Origin: Wolfiporia cocos
Taxonomy: Eukaryota > Basidiomycota > Agaricomycetes > Polyporales > Phaeolaceae
Length of the DNA: 64,000 bases
Assembly: GCA_029448655.1 (NCBI GenBank)
Contig: JACCLO010000007.1
Coordinates: 2,790,001 to 2,854,000, forward strand
Reading direction: 5' to 3'
Positions within the stretch are counted from its first letter, which is position 1, and each line of letters begins with the position of its first letter. This document shows positions 1 to 12,137 of the stretch, piece after piece. The notes below the pieces were generated by a model, which had not been told where the DNA came from, made no database searches, and saw only the letters and a program-made list of their open reading frames with translations. The position numbers were made by a program, and so were the translations under genes.

Positions 1-361
1 AAAATAGATGTGCAGTCACCACAGTGGCATATATCAATATATACCAGCTTCAGTGTACCAACCATACTGGCAAAACTCAACAATCGGTGCATCATAGTCA
101 ATTTACGAGCTGTAGTATGTTTTGATACATGTTGAGTAATAAGTGCCCTTTCGTCGCATTTTCTTACAAATAAAATCTAGTCAAGTGAATGACCATTCAA
201 TCGGTCCTGGGACCGGTATAGGACTGTGGTCCTGCTTGGGACCGGTCTCAGTCCGGTCTCTCATTGCCCACACCGGTCCTGTCCTGGTCCTGGTCCTTGG
301 TCCTGCCCAAAACATGCAAAAGACCGGACCGGACCGGACCGGACCGGACCTCGCAACACTA
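1..361 (-). mobile_element. hAT-type MITE, end of a copy cut by the window edge
   Basis: The sequence ends in ACCTCGCAACACTA, one base different from the terminus of the complete MITE at 7598-8565, and it carries the same GGTCC/GGACC subterminal clusters and the same GCCCAAAACATGCAAAAGACC block in the opposite orientation. The first half runs off the window, so the 8-bp target duplication (it would be GATGAGGC at 362-369) cannot be checked. It codes for nothing recognisable. Confidence 0.75.
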
Positions 362-967
362 GATGAGGCTGCGAAAACAAAGGTTCCCCGAATGTATTAC
401 AATAACTTCAAGATCAACATCACAGCAAAGTATGGTGTCGTATGTGAAGGCTGGCCGCTTAGTAAATTCTGTTGCCCAAGCAACATTGGCTCACGTACGG
501 AGCTCATGGTATTTTACCACATGTTTGAGTCCAGCACAGCACGATTCCATGCCATGGGTACCGATGAACTTGAGAGATGGCAAGATGAGTGATTCCAAAC
601 TGCGACTGGAGGGGTGGAGAGTGGAAACAATGATGGCTTAGATGCAGGTGGATTACCTCACGTTTTGCAGACACCTCCTTCCACGCTCGCACCCCAGTCA
701 TCCATGCTGGAAACACCAACCTCCGCATTCACTACTGCGCATCCACAGAGCACAGAGGAACCCACATCCTGTGTGGTGACCTATGGAAATGAACAGCAAT
801 ACAGTACACCCCTTACCGCGAATTTCATCAATGCTGTGACAGCATTGGATGGCTCGGGCATCTTACTCAATCAAAAGTCACGCAAGTGTCATTCAGATTA
901 CGGAAAGAAGTGTGTGCCTCGTAGAGTGCAGATGGAGAATAGTGAGAACGTATCTGCTATCGTATAA
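362..967 (+). pseudogene. unrecognised gene remnant next to the MITE
   Basis: One frame reads through the MITE boundary and gives a protein-like stretch (YGVVCEGWPLSKFCCPSNIGSR, then TELMVFYHMFE, roughly 395-540) with two cysteines and a WPL motif of the sort seen in repeated uncharacterised mushroom proteins. A second stretch at about 800-965 is rich in Lys and Arg and ends in TAA. No domain can be named. Frames change between the stretches, either at unseen introns or from decay. The MITE at 1-361 probably inserted into the 5' part of this gene. Confidence 0.35.
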
Positions 968-1799
968 TACTCAATAGACTGGATGATCACAATGTCAACG
1001 GTTTGTAAATGAGTGATGTGAACTGTACATACGCTGTCATAAATGTTGAATGAAGTTTTCTTGTACGTGGTATTAGTGTGTCGTCACTAATGTCTCATAG
1101 TACAAAGCGCGAAAGCAGTACAACAGCAGTTAATAAAATGAGCTATAGTAGTTGCAACTTGGGCACGAGAGAAGTTCTTTGGACGTCCACGTGGTCTGGA
1201 GTTAACACTCGATTGTGAACGGAGGCCATGATCCGATCACAGCTTAACCTTGGGACACACTCAGTCCTCCGTTCCATCCAGATTTTCTATTTCATTCGTT
1301 GAAGTACTAGTCTATTGACTAGGTACGAGTGCACGTAGTCTCTACTTACAGTAGCTCAATATTATAATACATACATAAATACCAGTCAACACCTGTGAGT
1401 TTGACTGTACAGTGATACAATACAATGTGTAGTGCATTAAACAAGTGAAATAGTTGCACAACTACATCGTTCTCACCACCCTCACCAAGAAATGCATCAA
1501 GTTGATTTAATTCCCCTTAATTATAACCACTACCCACATGAATCTGGTAAGTGATAAGCTTCTGTTCTCAATTCCCAGTGGCCAAGTGCTTCTTTCGTCG
1601 AGCGAATATCAGCGCTTATCTCACGATCACGATCAACGATGGTGTCATACTACCATGCGCTCTGGACCCACTCCATGTGTCGCATGCTTGCCTTGTATGG
1701 CATGCCTGGACCATGCCCGGATGTCATCTGATGCCACGCCAAGCCATCCACCCTGTGCCCGCCCACCAATAATATTATATTCATCATTATCTGATTGCG
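968..1799. other. no recognisable feature
   Basis: AT-rich, multiply stopped sequence in all frames. I see no coding stretch, no LTR termini with a duplication, and no tandem array here. Confidence 0.5.
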
Positions 1800-2570
1800 C
1801 ATATCATATAGTATATATAGCAAAGAAATCTGGGGCGATTATGTTGAGATATAGAGCTGCAGTGCTGTTACCATGTGCAGCAGCGGGGGCGGTGGGGCAG
1901 CGAAGCGCTAATCGCAAGTGCGGGCTCCTCCATTTAGCCACATTAGCGTGCAGAGCCCAGGCGCAGCAGAAAGCGCTGGGATTGAGCACGTGGTACATCT
2001 GCTTATGGGATAGCTGAGGCATGGCCGATGTTATCCAACAGTCCCTAGAGCCATCCATCCCAATATACTTGGAAATCAATTTTTAATGGTATCATTGTAT
2101 TCTACGATGCTAATTACATAGAAAATAAGAAAGAATGAAAATTTTTAATGAAGAATTGAGGGAGAAAGCCGTCGCCGTCATGCGCGACAGCGGTGGGGGC
2201 AGCAGGGGCAGTGGGGGGGCACTACGTGCGAGTGCACATTATCAACTTGACGCACAGGGCCCTGGCTGACAGCACTGGGATGAAGCATGTGGTACTTCTG
2301 CATTTGGCATGGCCGAGGCATGGCCAATGTTATCCACCATGTCCTCCATGCATCCACCCTAAATATCACTCCAATTGAGATTCTATTAATACCATTGGAT
2401 TCGTACGTACTAATCACATGGGAATACAAAATGAATGGGGTTTATATGTGGGGAAATGAGCGAGGTAGCCGCTGTCATTGTGCGCAATGGCGGTGGCAGG
2501 GTGCTTACTGGGGCAGGTGGCGGGCGGCAGCGATTAGTGCGGGGGAGGGCGGAGCCTGGGACACGCCACC
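1800..2570. repeat. diverged tandem repeat, about 300-bp unit, three units
   Basis: Blocks beginning near 1863, 2172 and 2460 align by eye. Each has a GC-rich start (cagcggtggggc, then gcgacagcggtggg, then gcaatggcggtggc). The first two continue with a matching series: GGATTGAGCACGTGGTACATCTGC against GGATGAAGCATGTGGTACTTCTGC, then AGGCATGGCC.ATGTTATCCA. The third unit is incomplete. No unit has a conserved open frame. Confidence 0.6.
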
Positions 2571-2694
2571 AAGGCATCTATCATTGATAGCGCTGACCTC
2601 ATTGTGGCTGCCAGTGAGCACATGACCATATACCCTGGAGGGTATCTGGCCAGTGTGCTACTGGCAGTGTGGGCTGGGGCAAAAATTGAAGCTC

Positions 2695-2731
2695 ATTAGC
2701 TTGGCGTGCCGCATGTGTGCGCCAAGCTAAT
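2695..2731. repeat. short inverted repeat, 12-bp arms
   Basis: ATTAGCTTGGCG and CGCCAAGCTAAT flank a 13-nt spacer, a perfect 12-bp hairpin. No T-run follows it, so it is not a terminator-like structure. Function unknown. Confidence 0.6.
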
Positions 2732-2739
2732 TAGCTATC

Positions 2740-3924
2740 TGATTTGTAAGATCCAGGTTGCGCGGCCTGGCAGGCAGCTGTCATTACTTAGTTCTGACAG
2801 TTTACCACCCGAAGGGGACTAGCACTGGCGCTTGCACGTGCCGTGTCATGCCAGGCGTCCCTCTCACATGGCCCCACGTGCACGCCAGATCGATTGGGCA
2901 CCACTGGCGCGTTTTGAGTTGCACCCGGCACCTCGGGCATATGACCTGCCTCTCCTGTCGCATCTGCGCTGTCATGCCCCTCCCGCCGCCTTCCACCTCC
3001 CGATTCATCCTATCCACACCATACTCACCACTGTTCACCGTTTCTGTCGCCGCCTGCACATTGTCCTGATTGCATTCGAAACGCGTCCCTGTCATGCATC
3101 TTCTGGGGTCCCCTGTCAACATCCGCCTCGCTCAGCCTGCACTCGTGGTCCTCAATGCACCGCTGCTCACACCTCTTGCCACCGCATGGGCCATGCTGCA
3201 TGAGCACGCAACTATGGTGAGTTTTATTGCTATATTATTTTTTCTCAGAATGTGCAAAAGTCGCATGCTGGGGATGTAACATTGCATGGGACACATACGT
3301 CATGCAACGGGTTGTACATGTTGCAAACCATGTGGACAGACATGACGACAATGCTGCAGTGTGTTCAGCAGTGCTGCACGACATGCACCCTGGGCAGGGC
3401 CCCATGCAGAGTGTGCTCAGCCTGCCGGCCGTAGCAGCACTCCCGTGTGGCATCGACACAGCAGGCAGCATAGATGTTATGCCTCGCAGCGACCTGTGGG
3501 ACTCTGTCAGGTGCATGCATCCAGGCTCAGGATGCAGCCTCCGATGCAGCAGAACAGCTTCAGCTCGCCCATGGTGCTGGGGCACTGGCTGCATCGAGTG
3601 TCCCCTCAGAGCAGCAGGATGCACTCCCAGAGCCATATGTCCACAAGTCACCCATCCAACATGCATCCGCAACGACGTGCTAGCTCCCCCCGAGTGTGGC
3701 GTGCCCCCAACAGTGCATGGACAGTGTGTTACTGATGAACTTCCAGAACCAATGCTTCCTGCCCAGTGGCGGCATTGGCAGCAAGGAGATGAATGGCAGC
3801 ATGCACGAGTTTCTGCTACAAACACTGACCTGGCTCACTAATGACAATGCCCGCACGGCTTTCCGCATCGCAAGGCCCACCAGATGGAGAACTTGCTCGG
3901 CCAGCGCTCGCAGACATTCACGCC
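2740..3924. other. decayed sequence with open but unrecognised frames
   Basis: All three forward frames stay open for 100-200 codons because the stretch is GC-rich (longest 3227-3841). The amino-acid compositions are Cys/His/Met-rich and look like chance translation; frames overlap and none shows a domain. The solo LTR at 3925-4554 landed in it, and sequence of the same character resumes at 4555 and runs to about 4950 with Gln-rich translation. Confidence 0.3.
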
Positions 3925-4554
3925 TGTTACAGTTATTTCGATTTTTTTGAACACTGGCAGAACTCACCATTGGGCGAATACGATACAGGGACTTGTTGCG
4001 CAACCAACCCCCTGGCTACTCGTGACTCTACTGGGCGCATCCCCAGTTGTACTAGTGTATAGGGTGCGTTTCATCTTTGGCAGATCCAACTCTGCCCCAC
4101 TTCATGTTTATCATTTGCTAGCTGATAGATGGTGTTCAACTGCCATCATCATTCCTATCTATCATCTCAGATATATCACTCCATACCTATCAAACGTTTG
4201 GGACTATAGTGTAGATAGTAACGGTGTCATCTGGGACAGGCTCGACCCCTAAAACCTAACGTAGTATATAAACTCATGTACTTACTGTCGAGGCTCTTCA
4301 GCTTGACCTTGTGGTACAAACAAGAAGTCTTATACTCGTTCTCAAATGTAGGAAACTACATTCAGTATTTCTCACTCAAGCAACCGAACGACTAAGTCCT
4401 CGAAGTGCACACAGAATTCTCGGACTTAGGAACTTCACCTAGGACCTGAAGGCATCTAACAAGTATTTGCCTTGCATACAGCAGCGTGCCCACATGCAGA
4501 AGAACAATCTATATTCGTGACTCGAATATACAAACGGGTATTCGACCCGTAACA
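3925..4554 (+). mobile_element. solo LTR, family C
   Basis: It starts TGTTAC and ends CCCGTAACA. The flanks are ACGCC (3920-3924) and ATGCC (4555-4559): a 5-bp target duplication with one CpG-to-TpG change. A TATA box lies at about 4265. Thirty-five bases on is AGCTTGACCTT (4300-4310), the same 11-mer that self-pairs with the primer-binding site in element B. The inverted copy at 59581-60230 is the same family. Confidence 0.85.
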
Positions 4555-4559
4555 ATGCC

Positions 4560-5327
4560 GTACTGTCAACATCACCAATTGCCCTGCCTGGACCAGCTCA
4601 CGCACTGCTCGCAGTTGCGGCAGGGTGCTCCCCACCATTCTTCCAACAGGTGGCAGCAGCAGCCTCGGCCACCGACGTCGCGCACGCTGCAACTGCCAAA
4701 GGCACCTCAACAGCAGCAGCCGCAACCGCAATGGCCACAGCTCCCCATGATCCCTGGGATGCTTGGTCCGCAGACCTCAGAGTGAAGCGGTGGACTCATC
4801 TGTGGGCTTGTTGGTGGGCGGTGTGGGCGATCAGTGCTTCGTGCATGCAGAACCCTCAGCAGGCCAGCAGCACCTTTGTTGCGATTGGGGAACCTGCAGG
4901 ACAACACAGCGCGGTGTGTCACAAGGGCAGTACATGGATTCAGGGCGGATAGGAATGTGTAGTATGTCTCGTTTGTGTTTTCTGTTGCTGTAGCTTGCAT
5001 CCATCAGTCGTTAACTTATGCACAGTGTATGATATCCATGTATCTGTATTTTAGAGCCGTGCTTTAGAGCATCATCTATTTAGAAGCATCCTTCCCCTTG
5101 CTCATCAGTAAATGCTACTCTATTATACATTTTATGGACTGGTATGAACACAAGAAGTGAATTTTCACACCCACAGAAGAGGTACAGGATAATTGTGGTG
5201 AGAGTGGCTGACAAATAAGGCTTGCATCGGCTGAAACAAAGTCGAGTGTTGCCGCATGGTTTTGAACATACTCGGAACCCTTCCTACACTATCGCTCTCT
5301 AGTGTTGCTATCGTATCGCTTTATAAT
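4560..5327. other. no recognisable gene
   Basis: It continues the open, low-similarity sequence interrupted by the solo LTR, with Gln/Pro- and Ala-rich translations to about 4950, then AT-rich non-coding DNA. Nothing further can be supported. Confidence 0.4.
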
Positions 5328-6354
5328 TGTCACACGCCAATTTCAAGCCTTTAGGCACAGTACCTTTTCCGATCATCTAGAGCACCCCCGAGGCTGGAAA
5401 CCCAATGCCCCCGCTAGATCCAAGCCCTACATACGTATCACTATGGGCACTAGCTAACAGCATCACCAGCCCTGCCTAAGAACCCTAGTCCCAGACCCTA
5501 CATCCAGTCCAACATAAAGTCGCTAGCAGTCACATGACCCCTACCAACCACAATGAGCCCAGTGGCACCTAACCAGACCAACCCCTTGCTACCTGGACTG
5601 CACCTCATCAGGTCACGATCACCCAGACTCATGACTAGGACCACGTCCGCCCAACCAACCAAACCCTACACCTCCCATCTCCATGAACCACAGCCATTAC
5701 TGGCTCCCTGATCATTACCAACCAAGGACTCACACCATTACTGGCACAGACTATGTACTATACGGACTAAGGCCCAGGGAAGGCCTTAAACTCCATAGCA
5801 CCCAGGTCAATGAGGAACACCGACCTCGGGCAGCCCTTGTACGACTGAGAACCCTAGTAGTCACAAGGCGCTACACACCGATCACAGCTGATCACGCTCG
5901 ATCACCCAAGGCCATTACCGGCCAGTCCATGATCACTAGCTATGTCACCGATCATGGCCCGCTAACCCCGCCATTACTGGCTATGGTCCCGATCTACGCT
6001 AGAACCCCAATCATGGACTTAGAACCCCACCATTACCAGCAAACCCCTGATCAATGAGAACCACTGACTCAGGCCTAACCCACTACATTGCCATGGCCAT
6101 CCCATGCTATAAGATCCCGCACCCAATGCCATTACAGGCCACCACATAGCCACGTAGCTTACCTCAGCGCTGACGCCTTACAGGCCGTGCCATAACATGT
6201 ACAAACAGTAGTAGCTCTATATAATAGCCAGACAGTCTTGAGCGAACCTCAGACTTGTCTTGGCCTCTTCTGCCTTAGGTGCCCCAGACCAGGAAGGCGC
6301 CTTTGAGCGAGCCCCCTTCCCCCGGGTGTGTGTCTTAGGTAGTAGCGTGTGTCA
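5328..6354 (+). mobile_element. solo LTR, 1,027 bp, unassigned family
   Basis: It begins TGTCACACG and ends GCGTGTGTCA, and is flanked on both sides by ATAAT (5323-5327 and 6355-6359), a perfect 5-bp target duplication. A CTATATAA box lies at about 6218, followed by an imperfect palindrome and CTCAGACTTG, as in other LTRs of the window. The C/A-rich U3 leaves one frame open for 124 codons (5683-6057). I do not regard that as a gene. Confidence 0.85.
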
Positions 6355-6487
6355 ATAATGCCTGCAGAATGTTCCACTAAGTTGAAAGGCTTGGGACCCA
6401 CTCACCAAGAGCAGGACCATTGAGGAGCTCAGGGGTATAGGCCAAACCAACAAGGTGAGCTGGATGCTTGCCAAAAAAACTACCTCA

Positions 6488-6564
6488 TGTTGGAATAAAC
6501 CAGCAGGGGCATACCACTACTCCACCATGGAGTAGTGGTATGCCCCTGCTGGTTTATTCCAACA
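6488..6564. repeat. 77-bp perfect hairpin, 37-bp arms, 3-nt loop
   Basis: The left arm, 6488-6524, is the exact reverse complement of the right arm, 6528-6564, around the loop CCA. It begins TGTTGGAATAAACC. The identical arms point to a recent event. No larger element or target duplication could be defined around it. Confidence 0.85.
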
Positions 6565-6599
6565 CCTCAGACTATGCAGGGCATGTCAGACGAGGTAAA

Positions 6600-8744
6600 T
6601 AGTTCCTGGAGAAGCTAGTCAGAAGTAGGACATTGAGCAGGAGGGAAGGGGAACTCAGCGAGCAGGATAGGAATGGAGGAGTGATCGACTATGTCGAGAT
6701 GGGGGCAGCATTTGAGAATCCCCCAAATTGCTACTCCGCCACAGCACTGGAGCTGTTCTTGATCGAGAAATGTTTCAACCAAAGCCTAGGCAAGAGCACT
6801 GGTTCGTTAATTCATGCAGCATTCAAGAAGTACTGGGAAAACATGTCAGTGCATTTCGCTTTTTTCAAGCAACTAACCTGGACTCGTGCATGCATAGGGA
6901 GAATGACCGGTACCGTGGTGAATATGAATATGACGAAGTGTCAAAGAAGGTGACAGGGAACCCAGCCTCATTGGCACAGGTGCACGACTTTCTGCAAGCA
7001 ATACAAAACAGGTGTCGGGCCAGTGGCGATGCACAGAATCATGCCGAAGCAATGACAATCGGTGACATGCATAAAATAATGGAATGGTCAGAATGCACCT
7101 GCCCTTCAAGCTGGTTGGAGCAAGACATAAAGGATGTAGCCACACTGCTCAATGTCAGCAAGCACTTTCTGATGCGGGCCTTCATGTCCACAGGTTTCAC
7201 TCTGTGGACCCGGTAAGTAATATGGCATATGTGTATTAAATTGATGACGAAGCTCACTGTCGAGCGAATGATAGCAACGCTGAACTGATGAACTTGCAAC
7301 AGTGCCATTACGCACCGGATTGTGAGGGACGACCTCCATATTTCATACCACATGACCAAGTGAAGCTCGAGAATAGAAAGGGTTGGACTTGAAAGATCTA
7401 GAGTGGCAAGAGGAGGACTCTCAGCGGTGAGAATCCGTGTGCCACAAGTTGCGCTATGTGGCTCAATCAAATCAGGGAATCTATACGAGGTATATGAGCA
7501 GCCAAAGACACCTGAAATAGACATGTACACGCACCTGCGACGATGGCTCAAATTTCTCGAGACGAGACTGCTGCACCAGCCACTTCTCTCTGAGGAGTAG
7601 TGTTGTGAGGTCCGGTCCGGTCCGGTCTTTTGCATGTTTTGGGCAGGACCGAGGACCGGGACCAGGACCGGACCGCCATGGGCAACGAGGGACCGGACTG
7701 AAGACTGGTCCCAAGTAGGACCGCGGTCCTATAGCGGTCCTAGGACCGGTCTGGACCGGTCCAGGACTGATCAAGTGGTTATTGACTAAACTATAGTTTT
7801 ATATGTCAGAAACTGCAACAAAAGTGTACTTACTACTCGATATATACCAGAACATACTAAGTACAGCTTTAAAATTGGCTATGGTGCACTGATTCTTGAT
7901 TTCTGAAAGTAAAATTGTATACTGAAGTCAACACACAGAAATGACACTGCAGTAACTGCACACCTCAAGTTGTATCTGATGAGATCATGTGTTGCATTTT
8001 TGTATGTGCCACAATGAGTAGCATATAACTACCGCTAAGCAGCACTCTGCCAATAACTGGGTGATATTGACTGCACCATGCATGTGTACCATAATATGTG
8101 AGTGCTAACACTACTGGATGGGAGAATACACAACTGCATGTCAGTCAGCAAAACTAGTGATAACATGAGGACAACCTGTGTGTGCTAAGCATTGCCCAAG
8201 ACAATAGCAGTGCTTCATTGTATCATAAATCAGAAGGTTTTTGGTTGTTACTATTTATGTCAGCTTCTGTCTGATGTGTTTACCCTAATAGCCAGTGGTA
8301 TATACATGATGCAGACCCACTCTAGGGGGTCTTAAATACTTTGGTTTTATTGTAAATTGGTCAGTCATGGTTCCCTACCTTGGAGTAACCACATTATAAG
8401 TGCTACTCTACGATAAATTCGGGACCGGTCCAGGACCGGTCCAGACCGGTCCTTACCGGTCCTGCAAAATCTGACCACTCAGAAGGACCGGGACCAGGAC
8501 CGTGTCAGGGCCAGGACTGGACCGGACTGTTGAATCGGTCCTTGAGACCGGACCTCACAACACTACTGAGGAGCATATCTTCCCTGCAATCTTGGTGAAC
8601 AGCATTGTCAAGACAAATAAGGCCATTGAGCACGATACTATCCAGCACAACTTGCTGGCATTTGTGGCCAGTGTTGGGATCACTACCGAATACTCAACAC
8701 ATTGTTTCAGACGAGGTGGCACACAGTATCGCTTCATGAACTGA
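6600..8744 (+). pseudogene. tyrosine-recombinase-like protein, disrupted by a hAT MITE
   Basis: Exon-like blocks: about 6657-6843 (DYVEMGAAFENPPNCY), 6898-7213 (YRGEYEYDEVSKKVTGNP, NHAEAMTIGDMHKIMEWSE, ending FTLWTR), about 7301-7390 (PPYFIPHDQVKLENRKGW) and 7470-7597 (EIDMYTHLRRWLKFLE), then, beyond the MITE, 8566-8744 (THCFRRGGTQYRFM). An intron at 6844-6897 (GT..AG) restores the frame. HCFRRGG matches the H-x-x-R box of tyrosine recombinases, and the preceding order resembles recombinase-like proteins that are common in mushroom genomes. The catalytic Tyr region downstream is missing, because an LTR relic begins at 8741. Frame breaks and a TGA after ENRKGWT show it is dead. Its role in the host or in a Crypton-like element cannot be told from the remains. 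Confidence 0.65.
7598..8565. mobile_element. complete non-autonomous hAT-type MITE
   Basis: The 20-bp terminal inverted repeats are perfect (TAGTGTTGTGAGGTCCGGTC at 7598-7617 and its complement at 8546-8565), and the flanks are an identical 8-bp duplication, CTGAGGAG (7590-7597 and 8566-8573). Eight-bp duplications and clusters of short subterminal motifs (GGTCC/GGACC, repeated many times in the outer 200 bp of both ends) are hAT hallmarks. The 968-bp body has no transposase. It sits inside a codon-continuous part of the recombinase-like gene. A second copy is cut by the window start. Confidence 0.9.
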
Positions 8745-9019
8745 GAATTACCCTCAGACTTGTATTCTTGACCTTGGGGGCGAGTCCCCTGGGAACCACC
8801 TTACCTCTGCGTGTGACTTTGCGTGATACTGCAGCGGTCTCCCTCTCTCTCTCTCTCACTGCTAGTCTGGGGGCTGAGCTGCCAGTGCAGCGTAGGCTAT
8901 TGCCTCAAGACGACTGGCAGGACTGCTCGTTAGCAGGTCCTGTTCTTTTTGCAGGATAGGACACCTGAGGGTTAGGGCCCCCACTGTGCAGGTAGCACGA
9001 CACGTATGTTCTCGTGTCA
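8741..9019 (+). mobile_element. 3' part of an LTR, truncated
   Basis: It ends GTTCTCGTGTCA, like other LTR ends here, and begins at a palindrome (CTGAG-AATTACC-CTCAG, 8741-8757) followed by ACTTGTATTC, the arrangement seen just downstream of the TATA box in other LTRs of the window. U3 and the TATA box are absent. It separates the recombinase remnant from the Gypsy pol remnant, so it probably marks a deletion or recombination joint. Confidence 0.5.
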
Positions 9020-11596
9020 TATTATAAGGAACTATTAGTGATCATAAGGGCACTAGAAGAGTGGCGACAATATCTAGAAGGACAATCAAAGAGATTTGAG
9101 ATATTGTTGGATCACATGAATCTGAGTACTTCACAGTTGCAGCCCTTACAGGTGAACATGAAGCACAGGCAGCCGGAGACGGTGACCTACTCAGAAGAAT
9201 AAGGGAAGCCTTATTAGATGATGACATCACCAAGGATTGCTGAGATCTGCTGAAAAGCGGACAAAGGGAATTCAAGAAGGGACCTAAGACAAAGTGTAGT
9301 AGAAATACATCACGATCACATCGCAGCAGGACACTACAGATATTGGAAAATGTACAAGTTATTGCCAAGGAACTACTGGTGGCCCAGGATGACGAACTAT
9401 GTCAAGCAATACGTAGAACGCTGTGACACGTGTCAATGAATGAAAAATCGGACATGCATGCCCTACGGACCCCTGCAACCCTTACTGGTTCCGCAAGGAT
9501 AATGGAACACAATGACGATAGACCTTATCACACATCTACCTCTGTCAGGTACTGAAAAGTACAACTCAATCATGGTAGTAGTAGACAGGCTGACAAAGAG
9601 GGCAAGGGTTATTCTGACAATGGATAACCTAAACACCAAGGAATTGGCAACAATCCTATACTCCAGAATATTCCCCATACATGGCTTACCTAAGCAAATC
9701 ATATCGCACAGAGGCACACAGTTTGCCTTGGTGTTATTCAAGGAATGGTGTGAAACCCTCAGAGTGCAATAGTCAATGACCACAGCCTACCATCCCCAAG
9801 CAGATGGACAAACGGAAAGGGTCAATCAGACATTGGAACAGTATCTACACTGCTACATAGAAGTAGTGCAGAAAGATAATGATAACTGGTCCTGCTTCCT
9901 ACCCACAGCAGAATTCACATACAACAATGTGGCAAGCGAAACCACTAAGAACTCGCCATTCTACGTGGAATTAGGAAGACATCCAAATGCAGGGCCAGCG
10001 GATCTAAGGCCAACCACCAACACAGACCTTAACCAAATAGCACATGCTAGATGGGCTGCTCAGGACCAAGCTAAAGCAGCTATGAAGATAGCAGCTGAAA
10101 GATGGTCTTGGTACTATGACCAAGAAAGGGAAGCAGCGCCTTTTACAATCGGCAACAAAGTTCTAGTAGATGTAAGAAGTTGGCAAGACACCAAAAGGAG
10201 TCTGTCACCATGCTACATCGGACCATTTAAGATAGTTGAAAAACTATCTCCTGTAACCTTCAAACTTCACATGGACTCGCAATACTGGGCATACCACCCA
10301 GTATTCCATGCATCAAAGTTGGTCTTGTACAAGGAGGCAACGATCCAGAAACAACCAGAACTTCAACCTGAAAAGGATGAGGCAGATGAAGAAGTGTGGG
10401 AAGTTGAGAACATCTTTGGCCATCACCGAAGAGGCACCAAGATGGAATATAGGGTCTGGTGGAAGGGATTCACAGTCAGCGATGACTTGTGGCTTCCAGA
10501 AATGGAGCTTGACTCGGCAGCAGAACTTCTCGAAGAGTACAAGCAAAAGCATAAACTCCGAACAGAAGAACCCACGCACAAGTCTACCCAACTCCAAAAG
10601 GAAAAGGTAGCCATATTTGATCCCAACAGCCCAGACTGGAAATTGGATCAGTGCACATGGCCAGACGATTGGCCCCAGTACTACAAAGATCACAAGACAT
10701 GTCACAGAGTGACATTTTCTTTATTTTTGTACGTTTTCCCTTGTTTTATGGCCATTCTACCTACATTCTCCAGTATAGTACACCTATGCTATGGTCTACA
10801 CCTAGCATGTCCCTTACCCCCCATGACCTAGCCTATGAGTGCTGGTGGAGCGCTAGCAGGGCTAGCACATGATGTGCGGCCATTACCGCTCACTCATCAC
10901 ATGACTGTTGCATGTAGTGTCACGTCATTACTTAGTTACCTAGTAGCGCACAGACCAGGACTTTAGGGCTAGTACTGTAACACCTGTGTGTCCCACATGT
11001 ATATAGTCTTGCTACTTCTGAGGCTACTCCTCAGAATTAGTATTCTCAACATTGGGCCTTGCGCCCCTTACCTCTACCTCTCCCTGCATGCCGCCTGCCA
11101 ATGTTACTCCTATCTCGACTCGCTTGTCTGGGTCTAGCCTCACTATTTGAGGATACATGCCTTTTGGCCTGTATATAGGGTTTCCCCAGTGCCTGGTCGC
11201 ACAGACTTTAGGTCTGTGTCAAGACAGAGCCTAAGCGCAAGCTTGTCCATAACCCAAAAGGGAAATGGATATCCACAGATATCAACCAGAACGTAGACAA
11301 AAAAAAATCAAAAGATTACCCAGAGGAAGAATGCCTGAAAAAGGCACAGATGAATCCATCGGCCTAGACATTTTCTCAGCAATGGGAGACATCATACCAG
11401 CATGAGGACAGCTTGAGGTGAAAACCACAATCAAGATTCAAGTCCTATTTGGTACATATGGCTGCATAGCTTCATGATCCAGTCTAGCAAGGAAAGGAAT
11501 AGACGTCATGGCAGTCATGATAGACCACGACTACATTAATCTATGCCAGATTGATATGCACATCAGGTACTGCATAGTGCTAATGAAAGGCAGTTT
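9020..11596 (+). pseudogene. pol: decayed Ty3/Gypsy pol with chromodomain and dUTPase relics
   Basis: This is a 5'-truncated relative of the intact Pol at 40076-44611. In order: end of RNase H (KELLVIIRALEEWRQYLEG at 9028), integrase zinc-finger region (about 9300-9450), integrase core (MVVVDRLTKRA at about 9570; AYHPQADGQTERVNQ at about 9785), GPF motif (about 10222), chromodomain (about 10395-10540, EVENIFGHHRRGTKMEYRVW), the DPNSPDW..WPDDWPQYY tail, then, after a solo LTR at 10700-11221, dUTPase traces (KGTDESIGLDIFSAMGD at about 11345; SSLARKGIDV at about 11480) broken by stops. It places the C-terminal dUTPase in an older member of family A. Stops and shifts are many upstream; the longest open stretch is 9776-10699. 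Confidence 0.85.
10700..11221 (+). mobile_element. solo LTR, 522 bp
   Basis: TGTCACAGAG...GTCTGTGTCA, flanked by AGACA on both sides (10695-10699, 11222-11226). A TATA box at 11000 is followed by the palindrome TTCTGAGG-CTACT-CCTCAGAA (11016-11036) and TATTCTC. It interrupts the linker between chromodomain and dUTPase of the decayed Gypsy pol. Confidence 0.9.
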
Positions 11597-12137
11597 TGTC
11601 ACAAGAATCTCCTAATTTACTACTATTTTTTTAACTATTTTTCCGGTATTTCTACCAATTATTCTCGGCTTTCTATACCAATGAGTAGCTTATCTGGTTC
11701 ATAACATTAGCGTTACATACAAGCCGAATGATGGCCACATTATCAGACCTTGCACATGGTTATCTTATCTACAATAGTTTCCATCAAAGTCACATGTCTA
11801 GTGTTAGCCAATTGGACTATCTCGTCCATAGCAGTCAGCCTATACATGTCAGCAGACCAGGTGTTGGTCACGCCCTTGTGTCACAGTTTTACAAGACAAT
11901 CCCTACAATCTCTACTCTCATAATTAAAGTCATGCAGCCCCCTTACTAGTACAGGTCTTCTCACCTACATTGTTAGGATCACATGACCAAGGGCTTTCCA
12001 ACACACTAGAATTTACTAAGTCATGTGACTTTCCAGGTCACGTGAACTACTCTCTTCTCATAGATTAGATAGGCGCCACTAAGCGCTATCATAGGCACCT
12101 AAACAGGTGACCTTATCTCTTATCTTATCTACACAAG

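Noticed and set aside
3227..3841. 204-codon frame with many Cys and His
   Set aside because: Overlapping frames on both strands are equally open in GC-rich sequence, the composition is random-like and there is no domain.
5683..6057. 124-codon frame
   Set aside because: Lies wholly inside a solo LTR with a perfect TSD; Thr/Tyr/His-rich chance frame.
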